A stretch of DNA of 20,876 nt, taken from Comamonadaceae bacterium UBA2334. Lineage in GTDB: Bacteria; Pseudomonadota; Gammaproteobacteria; Burkholderiales; Burkholderiaceae_C. Numbering within the stretch: position 1 is the stretch's first letter; each line of letters opens with the position of its first letter. Shown here piece after piece: positions 1 through 7,179 of the stretch. Made by a program: the position numbers and the translations under genes. The notes beneath the pieces were generated by a model that worked only from the letters and a program-made list of their open reading frames with translations, was not told the origin of the DNA and ran no database searches. Where the stretch lies: assembly GCA_002344885.1 (NCBI GenBank), contig DDUQ01000012.1:6200-27075 (forward strand), in the 5' to 3' direction.

Positions 1-23
1 CTAACCAACTGAACTACCACTCC
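1..23 (-). tRNA. tRNA-Asp, 5' part only (cut by window edge)
   Basis: Read on the minus strand, these bases give GGAGTGGTAG followed by TTCAGTTGGTTAG, the acceptor 5' strand and D arm typical of betaproteobacterial tRNA-Asp. The anticodon lies outside the window, so the identity rests on the 5' third alone. It is the third tRNA of a cluster with tRNA-Ala and tRNA-Glu upstream of it on the same strand, and is probably co-transcribed with them. Confidence 0.75.
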
Positions 24-86
24 TCTCAAACGATTCATCAGTTGCCTGAATCGCTTGATTTGCCTGGTTCGTTTTTGCAACGAATT

Positions 87-162
87 TGGCGACCCTACGG
101 GGATTCGAACCCCGGTACTCACCGTGAAAGGGTGATGTCCTAGGCCTCTAGACGATAGGGTC
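87..162 (-). tRNA. tRNA-Glu (anticodon TTC)
   Basis: A complete 76-base cloverleaf on the minus strand. The acceptor strands GACCCTA and TAGGGTC pair, the T arm contains GGTTCGAATCC, and the anticodon loop reads CTTTCAC, giving TTC. The CCA end is encoded (87-89). It lies about 180 bases downstream of gltX, whose product, glutamyl-tRNA synthetase, charges this tRNA; both are on the same strand. Confidence 0.97.
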
Positions 163-202
163 ATAACCTAAAACTTGTAAGCCTTTGATTGTAGCACCTT
201 TT

Positions 203-278
<76 letters not shown>

Positions 279-326
279 AACAGGTCTACAATCGATAACA
301 ATTTCTTGTCATCTGGCAAGCCTCAA

Positions 327-356
327 ATTATAGAGTACTTTTTACGAGGTTTGCAA
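327..356 (-). promoter_or_regulatory. sigma-70-type promoter of the tRNA cluster
   Basis: On the minus strand there is a -35 box TTGCAA (351-356), an 18-base spacer and a perfect -10 box TATAAT (327-332). Transcription would start near 320, about 40 bases before tRNA-Ala. The gltX stop codon (342-344) falls within the spacer, so this promoter is embedded in the gltX 3' end and could transcribe the tRNAs independently of gltX. The boxes are seen directly; activity is inferred. Confidence 0.7.
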
Positions 357-1730
357 CCTTTCGATCACATTTTTTTTGCCCATCAACTCGAGTACGGCAT
401 CAAGTGATGGCGTGTGCGCGGTTCCCAGAACCAGCACCCGCACGGGCATGGCGAGCTGCGGCATTTTCAAACCGTGTTGAGCCAGCACACCCTTGATGGC
501 TGCGGCAATGTCCGCTTTGTCCCACTTGCATTCGGAGAGGCCGACCCGCAATGCATCCAAAGCTGGCTGGATCGCATCGGTGATATGCGCAGCACGCGCC
601 TCAGGGTTGATCTCAACCGGCGCATAGAAGGCCTTCGCCCAGGATGCCAGCTCGACAAGGGTGGAGCACCTGTCTTTGAACAAGCCACATATGGCCTCCA
701 ACCGGTTGTCAGCCTCCAAGCCCATGCCGGTCAGCAGGGGGGCAATCAATCCAGACAAAACCGCGTTGTCCAAAGCCTTGAGGTGTTGGGCATTGACCCA
801 CCTCAATTTGGCTTCATCAAACTGCGCGGCGCTTTTTCCCAGATGGTCCAAGTCAAACCACGAGACAAACTGTTCCCGGCTGAACAATTCGTCGTCACCA
901 TGGCTCCAACCCAAACGCGCCAGGTAGTTGACCATGGCTTCCGGCAAATAACCCTCATCACGGTACTGCGTAACGGGCTTGGCACCGTTGCGCTTGCTCA
1001 TTTTTTCGCCCTGCTCGTTCAGCACCGTGGGCAGATGGGCGTAAACCGGGGGTTCCTTGCCCAATGCGCGGAAGATGTTGATCTGCCGTGGCGTGTTGTT
1101 GACGTGATCGTCACCCCTGATGACATGGGTGATCTCCATGTCGATGTCATCCACCACCACACAGAAGTTGTAGGTGGGCGTGCCGTTAGGGCGCGCAATG
1201 ACCAGGTCGTCAAGCTCCGCATTGCTGATCTCGATCCGGCCCTTGACCTTGTCATCCCAAGCCACCACGCCGCCCTGCGGGTTCCGGAAGCGCAACACGG
1301 GTTGCACGCCAGCCGGCACGGGGGGCAGAACCTTTCCGGGCTCTGGACGCCAGGTGCCATCGTAGCGAGGTTTCTCTTTGGCGGCCATCTGTCGCTCACG
1401 CAACTGGTCCAACTCGGCCACGCTCATGTAACAGGGGTAAACCAGGTTGGCCTCCACCATGTCGGCCAATACAGCCTTGTAGCGGTCCATGCGCTGCATC
1501 TGATAGAACGGCCCTTCATCGGGCTGCAAACCCAGCCAGGACATGCCTTCCAGGATCACATCGACAGCAGCCTGTGTGGAACGCTCCACATCAGTGTCTT
1601 CTATCCTCAGGATGAAGTCGCCACCGGTCGAGCGGGCAAACGCCCATGGATACAGCGCGGAGCGGATGTTGCCCAGGTGAATGAACCCGGTCGGGGAAGG
1701 CGCAAAGCGGGTGCGAGTGCGAGTTGTCAT
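342..1730 (-). CDS. gltX: Glutamyl-tRNA synthetase
   Basis: Class I aminoacyl-tRNA synthetase that attaches glutamate to tRNA-Glu in the cytoplasm; 462 residues, normal for a bacterial GluRS. The ATP-binding HIGH-type motif is HLGN at residues 18-21, inside FAPSPTGFIHLGN, and the KMSKR loop is at 243-247. The anticodon-binding C-terminal domain is complete. The reading frame stays open upstream of 1730, but the family N-terminus (MTTRTRTRFAPSPTG) fits the ATG at 1730; no strong ribosome site is visible. The cysteine/histidine zinc site of the E. coli enzyme is mostly missing: only one cysteine remains near residue 100. The gene lies 96 bases after purF, same strand, and its 3' end carries the promoter for a tRNA cluster that includes its own substrate tRNA-Glu. 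Confidence 0.97.
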   Translation of the reverse strand: MTTRTRTRFAPSPTGFIHLGNIRSALYPWAFARSTGGDFILRIEDTDVERSTQAAVDVILEGMSWLGLQPDEGPFYQMQRMDRYKAVLADMVEANLVYPCYMSVAELDQLRERQMAAKEKPRYDGTWRPEPGKVLPPVPAGVQPVLRFRNPQGGVVAWDDKVKGRIEISNAELDDLVIARPNGTPTYNFCVVVDDIDMEITHVIRGDDHVNNTPRQINIFRALGKEPPVYAHLPTVLNEQGEKMSKRNGAKPVTQYRDEGYLPEAMVNYLARLGWSHGDDELFSREQFVSWFDLDHLGKSAAQFDEAKLRWVNAQHLKALDNAVLSGLIAPLLTGMGLEADNRLEAICGLFKDRCSTLVELASWAKAFYAPVEINPEARAAHITDAIQPALDALRVGLSECKWDKADIAAAIKGVLAQHGLKMPQLAMPVRVLVLGTAHTPSLDAVLELMGKKNVIERLQTS

Positions 1731-1826
1731 GTCTGAGTGGGCCAGCCGGAAAGGCTGCCAAACCAAATTGAAGGAAATGTGCCATGCCACCCGGAACGCA
1801 ACCGGTTGTGGCGTTGCGAGGCCTCC

Positions 1827-3329
1827 TCAGGCCTCCTGAGCATTGGGCAGTACCAGGCGCGACGTGTCTTCGACAGGCTCCACAGTGCTGACCCGCTTTT
1901 CATTGAGGCGCTCGATGTCTGCCGGTGTGACGTCGCCCGTGCAGTACACGCCGTCAAAACAGGAGGCATCGAAACCATTCAGCGCCGGGTTGAGTGCATG
2001 CACTGCCTGCTTCATGGCTTCGACATCCTGGTAGATCAAGGCATCGCAACCGATGATCTGGCGGACTTCTTCGACCGTTCGGCCATAGGCCACCAACTCG
2101 CTGGTGGTGGGCATGTCAATCCCGTAGACGTTGGGGTAGCGAACCGGTGGGGCAGCACTGGCCATGTACACCTTGTTGGCCCCGACATCACGCGCCATCT
2201 GCACAATCTCTCGGCTCGTCGTACCACGCACGATCGAGTCGTCCACCAGGAGCACGTTCCGCCCACGGAACTCACTGGCAATGACGTTGAGCTTTTGTCG
2301 GACGGATTTTTTCCGGACACCCTGCCCCGGCATGATGAAGGTTCGTCCGACATAACGGTTTTTGACGAAGCCTTCCCGGTACGGCAGCCCCAGCAGCTGG
2401 GCAAGCTGCATGGCGCTGGGCCGTGACGATTCCGGAATGGGGATCACCACGTCAATCTGGTCGGGGGGAACGGTGGAAATCACACGTTTGGCCAGGGTTT
2501 CACCCATGTTCAAACGGGCTTGGTACACCGATATCCCGTCCAGCACGGAGTCGGGTCGGGCCAGGTAAACGTACTCGAACATGCAAGGCGACAGAACCGC
2601 CTTGTCTGCGCACAAGTCGGCATGCACCTGGCCGGCCAAGTCTATGAACACGGCCTCCCCAGGCTGAATGTCGCGGTCGAACACCAGGCCGGTGCCTTCC
2701 AGTGCCACCGACTCGCTCGCGACGGCCACATGGCCTTCGCCATGTCCGAGACACAAGGGACGGATGCCGAATGGATCGCGGAACGCCAACATACCATGGC
2801 CTGCAATGAGCACCACCACGGCATAAGACCCCTTGATGCGCCGATTGACCCCGCGAACCGCGGCAAACACATCGGCCGGTGTGAGGGCCAAACCGCGCGT
2901 CGTGGCTTCGAGCTCATGGGCCAGGACATTCAGCAAAACTTCCGAGTCACTGTCGGTGTTGATGTGCCGGTGGTCGCTGTTGAACAACTCGGCTTTGAGC
3001 GCAGCAGCATTGGTCAGGTTGCCGTTGTGCGACATGACCAGCCCAAAAGGCGCGTTCACGTAAAACGGCTGCGCCTCTTCTTCGCTGTGAGCATTGCCCG
3101 CCGTGGGGTAGCGCACCTGCCCCATGCCGACATTGCCTGGCAAAGCGCGCATATTGCGGGTGCGGAACACGTCTCGCACCATGCCTTTGGCCTTGTGCAT
3201 GTAGAACTTGCGGCCATCTTGCGTGGCAATGCCAGCCGCATCCTGCCCCCTGTGCTGCAACAACAACAAGCCGTCATAGATCAACTGGTTGACCGGGGCA
3301 TTGCTGACCACGCCAAATATTCCGCACAT
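1827..3329 (-). CDS. purF: Amidophosphoribosyltransferase
   Basis: First committed enzyme of de novo purine synthesis; it makes 5-phosphoribosylamine from PRPP and glutamine. The 500 residues contain an N-terminal class II glutamine amidotransferase domain with nucleophile Cys2 exposed after Met removal (MCGIFGVV), the HRGQD motif near 27-31 and HNGNL near 101-105. A C-terminal phosphoribosyltransferase domain follows, with the PRPP loop VLLVDDSIVRGTT near 359-371. Length is typical. Its ATG overlaps the cvpA stop by one base (TAATG), so translation is probably coupled, as in the classical cvpA-purF arrangement. The last codons lie in a repeated GCCTCCT stretch that can form a short hairpin; I see no terminator with a T-run. 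Confidence 0.98.
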   Translation of the reverse strand: MCGIFGVVSNAPVNQLIYDGLLLLQHRGQDAAGIATQDGRKFYMHKAKGMVRDVFRTRNMRALPGNVGMGQVRYPTAGNAHSEEEAQPFYVNAPFGLVMSHNGNLTNAAALKAELFNSDHRHINTDSDSEVLLNVLAHELEATTRGLALTPADVFAAVRGVNRRIKGSYAVVVLIAGHGMLAFRDPFGIRPLCLGHGEGHVAVASESVALEGTGLVFDRDIQPGEAVFIDLAGQVHADLCADKAVLSPCMFEYVYLARPDSVLDGISVYQARLNMGETLAKRVISTVPPDQIDVVIPIPESSRPSAMQLAQLLGLPYREGFVKNRYVGRTFIMPGQGVRKKSVRQKLNVIASEFRGRNVLLVDDSIVRGTTSREIVQMARDVGANKVYMASAAPPVRYPNVYGIDMPTTSELVAYGRTVEEVRQIIGCDALIYQDVEAMKQAVHALNPALNGFDASCFDGVYCTGDVTPADIERLNEKRVSTVEPVEDTSRLVLPNAQEA

Positions 3330-3820
3330 TACGGTAGTACCTTTACGAGTTCGGGTGGCAGCAAGGTTTTGCCTGCGTCCGCCGCTTTGAGCAGCAGCGG
3401 ACCACCCGCTGACTCTGCCCAGATTTCATTGTTGGCCAAGGGGGTCATGCCCACCACAAATCCCCCCACGACCAACAGCAACACAGCCCTGACCATGCCA
3501 AACGCTGCACCCAGCACTCGGTCGACAGGGCGCATGCCCAGGCGGGTGACCAGCTTGCGAACCAACCACGACACCATACCGGCGGCAAAGGCTGTCGCCA
3601 CAAACACAAGCACAAAGGCCACCACCAACCTCAAACCGTCAGAGGCACCACTCATGGGCAACCAGGCCGCCACATCGGCAGCAAACCAGCGGGCAACAAA
3701 AAAAGCAACAAACCAGCCGGCCAACGACAAAAATTCATACAAAAAACCACGCCATACGCCTATCATTATTGATACTAATGCTATCAATAATATTGCAATG
3801 TCGACGGCATTCATGGTCAT
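3329..3820 (-). CDS. cvpA: CvpA family membrane protein
   Basis: Small inner-membrane protein of 163 residues, predicted with about four membrane segments (roughly residues 5-20, 28-46, 60-82 and 97-118). Its N-terminus, with VDIAILLIA then WRGFLYEFLSLAGW, matches the CvpA family, named for colicin V production in E. coli; the molecular role is not settled. It sits directly before purF with a one-base overlap, as in many proteobacteria. An alternative ATG lies two codons downstream (3814). Codons for about residues 9-24 are unusually AT-rich and carry one copy of the repeat described at 3750-3795, without an obvious change in family length. Confidence 0.93.
   Translation of the reverse strand: MTMNAVDIAILLIALVSIMIGVWRGFLYEFLSLAGWFVAFFVARWFAADVAAWLPMSGASDGLRLVVAFVLVFVATAFAAGMVSWLVRKLVTRLGMRPVDRVLGAAFGMVRAVLLLVVGGFVVGMTPLANNEIWAESAGGPLLLKAADAGKTLLPPELVKVLP
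3750..3795 (+). repeat. AT-rich repeat element, copy A (inside cvpA)
   Basis: On the plus strand the copy has CGCCT (3757-3761), 17 bases, then TGCTATCAATAAT from 3779. It shares GCCAT upstream and TGCTATCAA downstream with copy C. It lies within cvpA, read on the opposite strand, where it encodes IALVSIMIGVWRGF. This fits the pattern I-A-x5-I-[SG]-x4-F seen in the other genic copies. The match is weaker on the left (CGCCT instead of CGCTT), and the hydrophobic peptide is also what a CvpA membrane segment needs, so convergence is possible. Confidence 0.5.
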
Positions 3821-3872
3821 GGCTCAAGACCAGGAAACGTTGGGTTGATGACGCATCTGCCCGGCCTTCACC

Positions 3873-4784
3873 TCACAGCGTGAGGATGGCCGCTGCCGTA
3901 CCGGTGGCTTTGGCCTTGGCCGCTGCCTTTTCAGCCTCAGCGCGGGTGGCGAACGGCCCCAGACGGACACGGATGCGTTTGCCATCGGGCGTTTGAGCTT
4001 CGTGCGTGTAGGTCTTGAGGCCTGCGCGCTCCAGTTTCAAACGTGCAGCCTGCGCCACAGCCGGGTCGGCAAATGCCCCCACCTGAACAATGAACCGGCT
4101 GCCTTCGGCTTCTGCGGCAGGTTTGGCAACTGCGGCGGGCAATTTGCCCTCCAAGAGCGCTTGCGCACGCGCAGCCTCTGCGCTGGCGTCTTTGGCTGGG
4201 CTGGGTTTGGCGGGTTCTTTCGCAACCTCTTTGGCAGCTTCCCTGGCCGGTTCTTTGGCAAGGTCTTTCACCGGTTCTTTGGGCAATGCTGCCTTGACGG
4301 GTTCCTTGTGACCCACTTTCGGTGAAGCAGCAGGCACCTCCCTGGGTGCAGCTTGAGGCAGCTTGGGCGACTCCACCATGGCGGGGGCAACGGCTGCCAT
4401 CGGTGGCACGGCCGGCGCTGCGGCCGCAGGACGCGCAGGCGTGTGCGACAGGATGACCTCTTCATCCTCCGCCTTCGCCTTGGCAACCTGACTGCCCTTG
4501 GGGCCTGCATCGGGCACAGCCGCAGAAGCAGCAACCGGCGCAGCGCTCTCGGCCAACACGGGCGTTGGCTCGACGGTCAAGGGCTTGGCCGTCTTGCGCG
4601 ATGGAATTTCGATGGGGATGTCGACAGGTATGGCTCTGGGCTGGGTGTCAAACAGCATTGGGAACAGCACCACCGCAGCCAGCACCAGAATGGACACGCC
4701 GATCAGGCGGTGTTTGGCACGTTGCCGCACCAGTTCAATGCTGGGCGGCGAGTCGGTGGCAGCAGCAGAGCGGCGTTTGAACAT
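3873..4784 (-). CDS. SPOR-domain protein (DedD/FtsN-like)
   Basis: Predicted single-pass inner-membrane protein of 303 residues. A short cytoplasmic N-terminus with basic residues is followed by a membrane helix at about 27-45. Then comes a long low-complexity linker rich in Ala, Pro, Lys and Glu (about 70-225) with degenerate KEPxK/AKEPA repeats, and a C-terminal SPOR domain (about 229-303, starting near RFIVQVGAF). SPOR domains bind denuded septal peptidoglycan, so a role at the division site is likely. The start at 4784 (MFKRRS) is chosen because the frame upstream does not look like protein of this family. It lies between folC and cvpA, a standard order in Burkholderiales. DedD versus FtsN cannot be settled from sequence alone. 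Confidence 0.88.
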   Translation of the reverse strand: MFKRRSAAATDSPPSIELVRQRAKHRLIGVSILVLAAVVLFPMLFDTQPRAIPVDIPIEIPSRKTAKPLTVEPTPVLAESAAPVAASAAVPDAGPKGSQVAKAKAEDEEVILSHTPARPAAAAPAVPPMAAVAPAMVESPKLPQAAPREVPAASPKVGHKEPVKAALPKEPVKDLAKEPAREAAKEVAKEPAKPSPAKDASAEAARAQALLEGKLPAAVAKPAAEAEGSRFIVQVGAFADPAVAQAARLKLERAGLKTYTHEAQTPDGKRIRVRLGPFATRAEAEKAAAKAKATGTAAAILTL

Positions 4785-4846
4785 GCGGGCTAAACAGATG
4801 AGAGGTGCCTGACACCGCCCAACCAACGCGAGCGGCGGGTGCAAAA

Positions 4847-4863
4847 CCTGTCAGGAAGACAGG
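4847..4863 (-). terminator. Weak hairpin at the end of folC
   Basis: On the minus strand CCTGTC, a 5-base loop and GACAGG form a 6-bp stem followed by TTTTG. It overlaps the folC stop codon (4851-4853). The T-run is only four long and the stem short, so it would at most reduce transcription into the SPOR gene. Confidence 0.3.
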
Positions 4864-6170
4864 TGCTTGGCAGAGAGCCGTGGGGTGCCTTGCATCAAGA
4901 CGCCGCCCACGGTGTAGAACGATCCAAAGACCACGATTCTATCAGCCGACCCCGCCGAAGCGATGGCTGCATCCAGTGCCGCCTGGGGCGAACCGTAGCG
5001 TCCGGCCACATGCGCGCGCCGGCCTGGCAATGCCGTCAGCGCCTTGGCCAGCGCATCGGCAGTCGCTGCACGGGGGGTCGGCAAGTCGGTCAAGTACCAG
5101 TTGTCAATGATGGGAGCCACCCGCGACAGCATCTCCACCAGGTCCTTGTCGGCCATGGCACCGAACACGGCATGCGTGACGGGGAAAAAGCCCATCGCGT
5201 CCAGGTTGACAGCCAGAGCGGCCACCGAATGAGGGTTGTGCGCCACATCCAGCACCAGCGCGGGTTGACCCGGCACGATTTGGAAGCGGCCGGGCAGCTC
5301 GACAAATGCCAGACCGTTTCTGACCGCCTGAGCCGTCACGGGCAGTCGGGCGTGCATTGCTGTCAAAGCCGCCAACACGCCGGCGGCATTGAGCAGCTGG
5401 TTGGCACCACGCAGCGCCGGGTAAGCCAGTCCGCTGTACCGGCGGCTGCGCCCCACCCATCCCCATTGCTGCTGGTCACCCGAAGTGGTGAAGTCACGCC
5501 CCACACGCCACAGGTCCGCACCCACTTCCAGACCTCTGTCCAACACACTTTGGGGTGGCACCGGGTCGCTGACGATGACGGGCTTACCCGTGCGCATGAT
5601 GCCGGCCTTTTCGTAGCCGATGCTCTCGCGGTCCGGCCCCAGCAGCTCCATGTGGTCGAGGTCGATACTGGTGATGATGGCGCAATCGGTATCGATGAGG
5701 TTCACGGCATCCAGCCGACCGCCGAGCCCGACCTCAAGCACAGCAACATCGAGCTGGCTGCGCGTCATGTGCAGCAAGATCGCCAGCGTCGTGAACTCGA
5801 AATAGGTCAACGCCACCGCTTCGCCGCCCTGGGCGCGCGCGGCCTCCACTTCAGCGAAAGCATTCACCAGGTCGGAGGCATTCACGTTCTCGCCACCGAT
5901 GCGCAAACGCTCTTCAAAATGGACCAGGTGGGGCGATGTGAACACACCCACGCGATAACCCGCCTGCAGCAGGATGCTCTCCAGCATGGCGCAGGTAGAC
6001 CCCTTGCCATTGGTGCCCGCCACGGTGAACACCGGGCAGTCAAAACGCACACCCAGACGCTGCGCAACGCGGCGAATGCGATCCAGGCCCAACTCAATAC
6101 CCTGCATACCTTTGGGGTGCAAACCCTCGCAGTAAGCGAGCCAGTCGGACAATGTTTTAAGGTCTTTCAT
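4851..6170 (-). CDS. folC: Bifunctional dihydrofolate synthase / folylpolyglutamate synthase
   Basis: Mur-ligase-type ATP-dependent enzyme that adds glutamate to dihydropteroate and further glutamates to tetrahydrofolate. The 439 residues include the P-loop AGTNGKGST at 51-59, the following FTSPHL segment, and a C-terminal Mur-ligase domain with LDVAHNPHS. Length is typical. The chosen ATG at 6170 gives the usual start MKDLKTLSDWLAYCE; the frame extends ten codons upstream without support. First gene of the minus-strand folC-SPOR-cvpA-purF-gltX run; its 5' side faces the plus-strand ArsC-like gene across 178 bases, so its promoter should lie there, though I cannot point to clear boxes. Confidence 0.97.
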   Translation of the reverse strand: MKDLKTLSDWLAYCEGLHPKGMQGIELGLDRIRRVAQRLGVRFDCPVFTVAGTNGKGSTCAMLESILLQAGYRVGVFTSPHLVHFEERLRIGGENVNASDLVNAFAEVEAARAQGGEAVALTYFEFTTLAILLHMTRSQLDVAVLEVGLGGRLDAVNLIDTDCAIITSIDLDHMELLGPDRESIGYEKAGIMRTGKPVIVSDPVPPQSVLDRGLEVGADLWRVGRDFTTSGDQQQWGWVGRSRRYSGLAYPALRGANQLLNAAGVLAALTAMHARLPVTAQAVRNGLAFVELPGRFQIVPGQPALVLDVAHNPHSVAALAVNLDAMGFFPVTHAVFGAMADKDLVEMLSRVAPIIDNWYLTDLPTPRAATADALAKALTALPGRRAHVAGRYGSPQAALDAAIASAGSADRIVVFGSFYTVGGVLMQGTPRLSAKHLSS

Positions 6171-6288
6171 GGGCCCGGATTGTCGCGCAGACCCAAGCAA
6201 GCCCCACGTTCAACCCACCAATCAACCCACATCAACGGGCGTGAAAACATCAAGACACGCCGGGTGTTCACCCTACGCGTGCGGCACC

Positions 6289-6306
6289 GGCCTGTACCAT
6301 CAGGCC
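6289..6306. promoter_or_regulatory. Perfect inverted repeat in a divergent promoter region
   Basis: GGCCTG, the six bases TACCAT, then CAGGCC form a perfect 6-bp inverted repeat between the divergent folC and ArsC-like genes, 43 bases before the latter's ATG. TACCAT resembles a -10 box, so an operator over a promoter is possible. No regulator is identified. Confidence 0.3.
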
Positions 6307-6348
6307 ATGTGTCCGCGCAAGGCTGGGCACCACATACTTCAGCAAACC

Positions 6349-6702
6349 ATGACCCCAATCATCACGCTCTACGGCATTCCGAACTGCGAAACTGTCAAAA
6401 AATCCCGCCAGTGGTTTATCGACCACGGACTTGCCGCCGACTTCCATGACTTCAAGAAACAAGGCGTACCGGAGGCACAACTGCAACAGTGGGTCGCCCA
6501 GCTGGGCTGGGAACCGCTGCTCAACCGCAAAGGCACCACCTGGCGCAAGCTGCCGCCCGACGTGCAGGCCAGCGTGACCGATGCCACCAGCGCCATGGCG
6601 CTGATGTGCCAGCAGCCCAGCGTCATCAAACGCCCGGTCATGACCCGCGGGCCACTCACCACCGTCGGGTTTGCACCTGACCAGTGGGAAGCCCTGCGCT
6701 GA
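6349..6702 (+). CDS. ArsC/Spx-family (YffB-like) reductase-like protein
   Basis: Thioredoxin-fold protein of 117 residues. The N-terminus MTPIITLYGIPNCETVKKSR matches the YffB/Spx branch of the ArsC family, with the single conserved cysteine at residue 13. Later hallmarks are FHDFKKQGV and the KRPVMTRG segment. Members are often annotated as arsenate reductase, but this branch is usually a glutathione- or thiol-dependent redox protein of unclear substrate. There are no other ars genes nearby, so arsenate detoxification is not supported. The ATG at 6349 fits the family N-terminus; the frame extends upstream without homology. A terminator follows at 6762-6784. Confidence 0.9.
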   Translation: MTPIITLYGIPNCETVKKSRQWFIDHGLAADFHDFKKQGVPEAQLQQWVAQLGWEPLLNRKGTTWRKLPPDVQASVTDATSAMALMCQQPSVIKRPVMTRGPLTTVGFAPDQWEALR

Positions 6703-6761
6703 CAGGTCAGCCTGCGCTGGGAAAGTCTTTGCTCCTCAACACCTAAAATCGATGATTGCCC

Positions 6762-6784
6762 GCGGGCCTGCTGCCCGCTTTTTT
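6762..6784 (+). terminator. Intrinsic terminator between the ArsC-like gene and ppnP
   Basis: GCGGGC (6762-6767), loop CTGCT, GCCCGC (6773-6778) and six T's form a textbook Rho-independent terminator. It ends only 15 bases before the ppnP ATG. It should end the ArsC-like transcript. A TAAAAT box (6744-6749) lies just upstream of it, so transcripts starting there would meet the hairpin in the ppnP leader. Confidence 0.8.
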
Positions 6785-6799
6785 CATTTGAAGCCCACC

Positions 6800-7117
6800 A
6801 TGACCACAGACACCATCGACGCCGTGCGCGTCACCACCAAAGCCAATGTGTACTTCGACGGCAAGTGCGTGAGCCACAGCTTCACGCAGGCCGACGGCAC
6901 ACGAAAATCGGTGGGCGTGATCCTGCCCGCCACCCTCACGTTCAACACCGGCGCGGCAGAAGTCATGGAATGCGTGGCCGGCAGTTGCGAGTACCTGCTG
7001 AGCGGCGCCACCGAGTGGGTGCGCAGTGAGGCTGGCCAGTCGTTCAACGTGCCTGCCAAAAGCTCCTTCCAGATCCGCGTGGCCGACGCTTATCACTACA
7101 TCTGCCACTTCGCCTGA
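6800..7117 (+). CDS. ppnP: Pyrimidine/purine nucleoside phosphorylase (DUF1255, cupin fold)
   Basis: A 105-residue protein of the PpnP (formerly YaiE) family. These are small cupin-fold enzymes that phosphorolyse a broad range of nucleosides to the base and ribose-1-phosphate. Family features visible are NVYFDGKCVSHSF near the N-terminus, GVILPATLTFNTGAAEVMEC in the middle and FNVPAKSSFQIR with YHYICHF at the end. The ATG at 6800 matches the family start; an in-frame ATG further upstream would include the terminator and is unlikely. It lies between an ArsC-like gene and argG, with only 62 bases, a repeat copy, before argG. Co-transcription with argG is possible. Confidence 0.93.
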   Translation: MTTDTIDAVRVTTKANVYFDGKCVSHSFTQADGTRKSVGVILPATLTFNTGAAEVMECVAGSCEYLLSGATEWVRSEAGQSFNVPAKSSFQIRVADAYHYICHFA

Positions 7118-7120
7118 GAC

Positions 7121-7179
7121 ATCTATTAGTTTTTTTGTAGCTGGTTTTGCTACTCTGACAAGCGCTGAAAGCCATTTTT
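7121..7179 (-). repeat. AT-rich repeat element, copy B (ppnP-argG gap)
   Basis: Read on the minus strand: AAAAATGGCTTTC, AGCGCTT, 17 bases, AGCTA, then an A-run. On the plus strand TAGCT is at 7138-7142 and AAGCG at 7160-7164. It fills almost the whole gap between the ppnP stop and the argG ATG, and ends directly against that ATG, so it must supply the argG ribosome site (a weak GAAAG at 7167-7171). Read on the plus strand in the frame used by the genic copies it is open and gives VAGFATLTSAESHF. Confidence 0.7.

Noticed and set aside
414..1736. 440-codon open frame on the plus strand opposite gltX
   Set aside because: It is antisense to a clear gltX, its translation shows no family resemblance, and GC-rich codon bias in the real gene readily keeps the opposite frame open.
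1801..1845. Terminator after purF from the GCCTCCTCAG/GCCTCCTGAG repeat
   Set aside because: The short stem lies within the purF C-terminal codons and has no T-run on the transcribed side.
2520..3848. 442-codon open frame on the plus strand opposite purF and cvpA
   Set aside because: Antisense to two clear genes, with no recognisable domain.
4839..6449. 536-codon open frame on the plus strand opposite folC
   Set aside because: Fully antisense to folC, low-complexity His/Gln/Arg-rich translation, and it would also overlap the ArsC-like gene. Treated as a shadow.
6349..6702. Arsenate resistance gene
   Set aside because: The active-site context GIPNCETVKK belongs to the YffB/Spx-like branch, and there is no arsR, arsB or acr3 nearby.
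6671..6799. Upstream extension of ppnP to an earlier ATG
   Set aside because: It would translate through the terminator hairpin and overlap the end of the ArsC-like gene; the family N-terminus begins at 6800.
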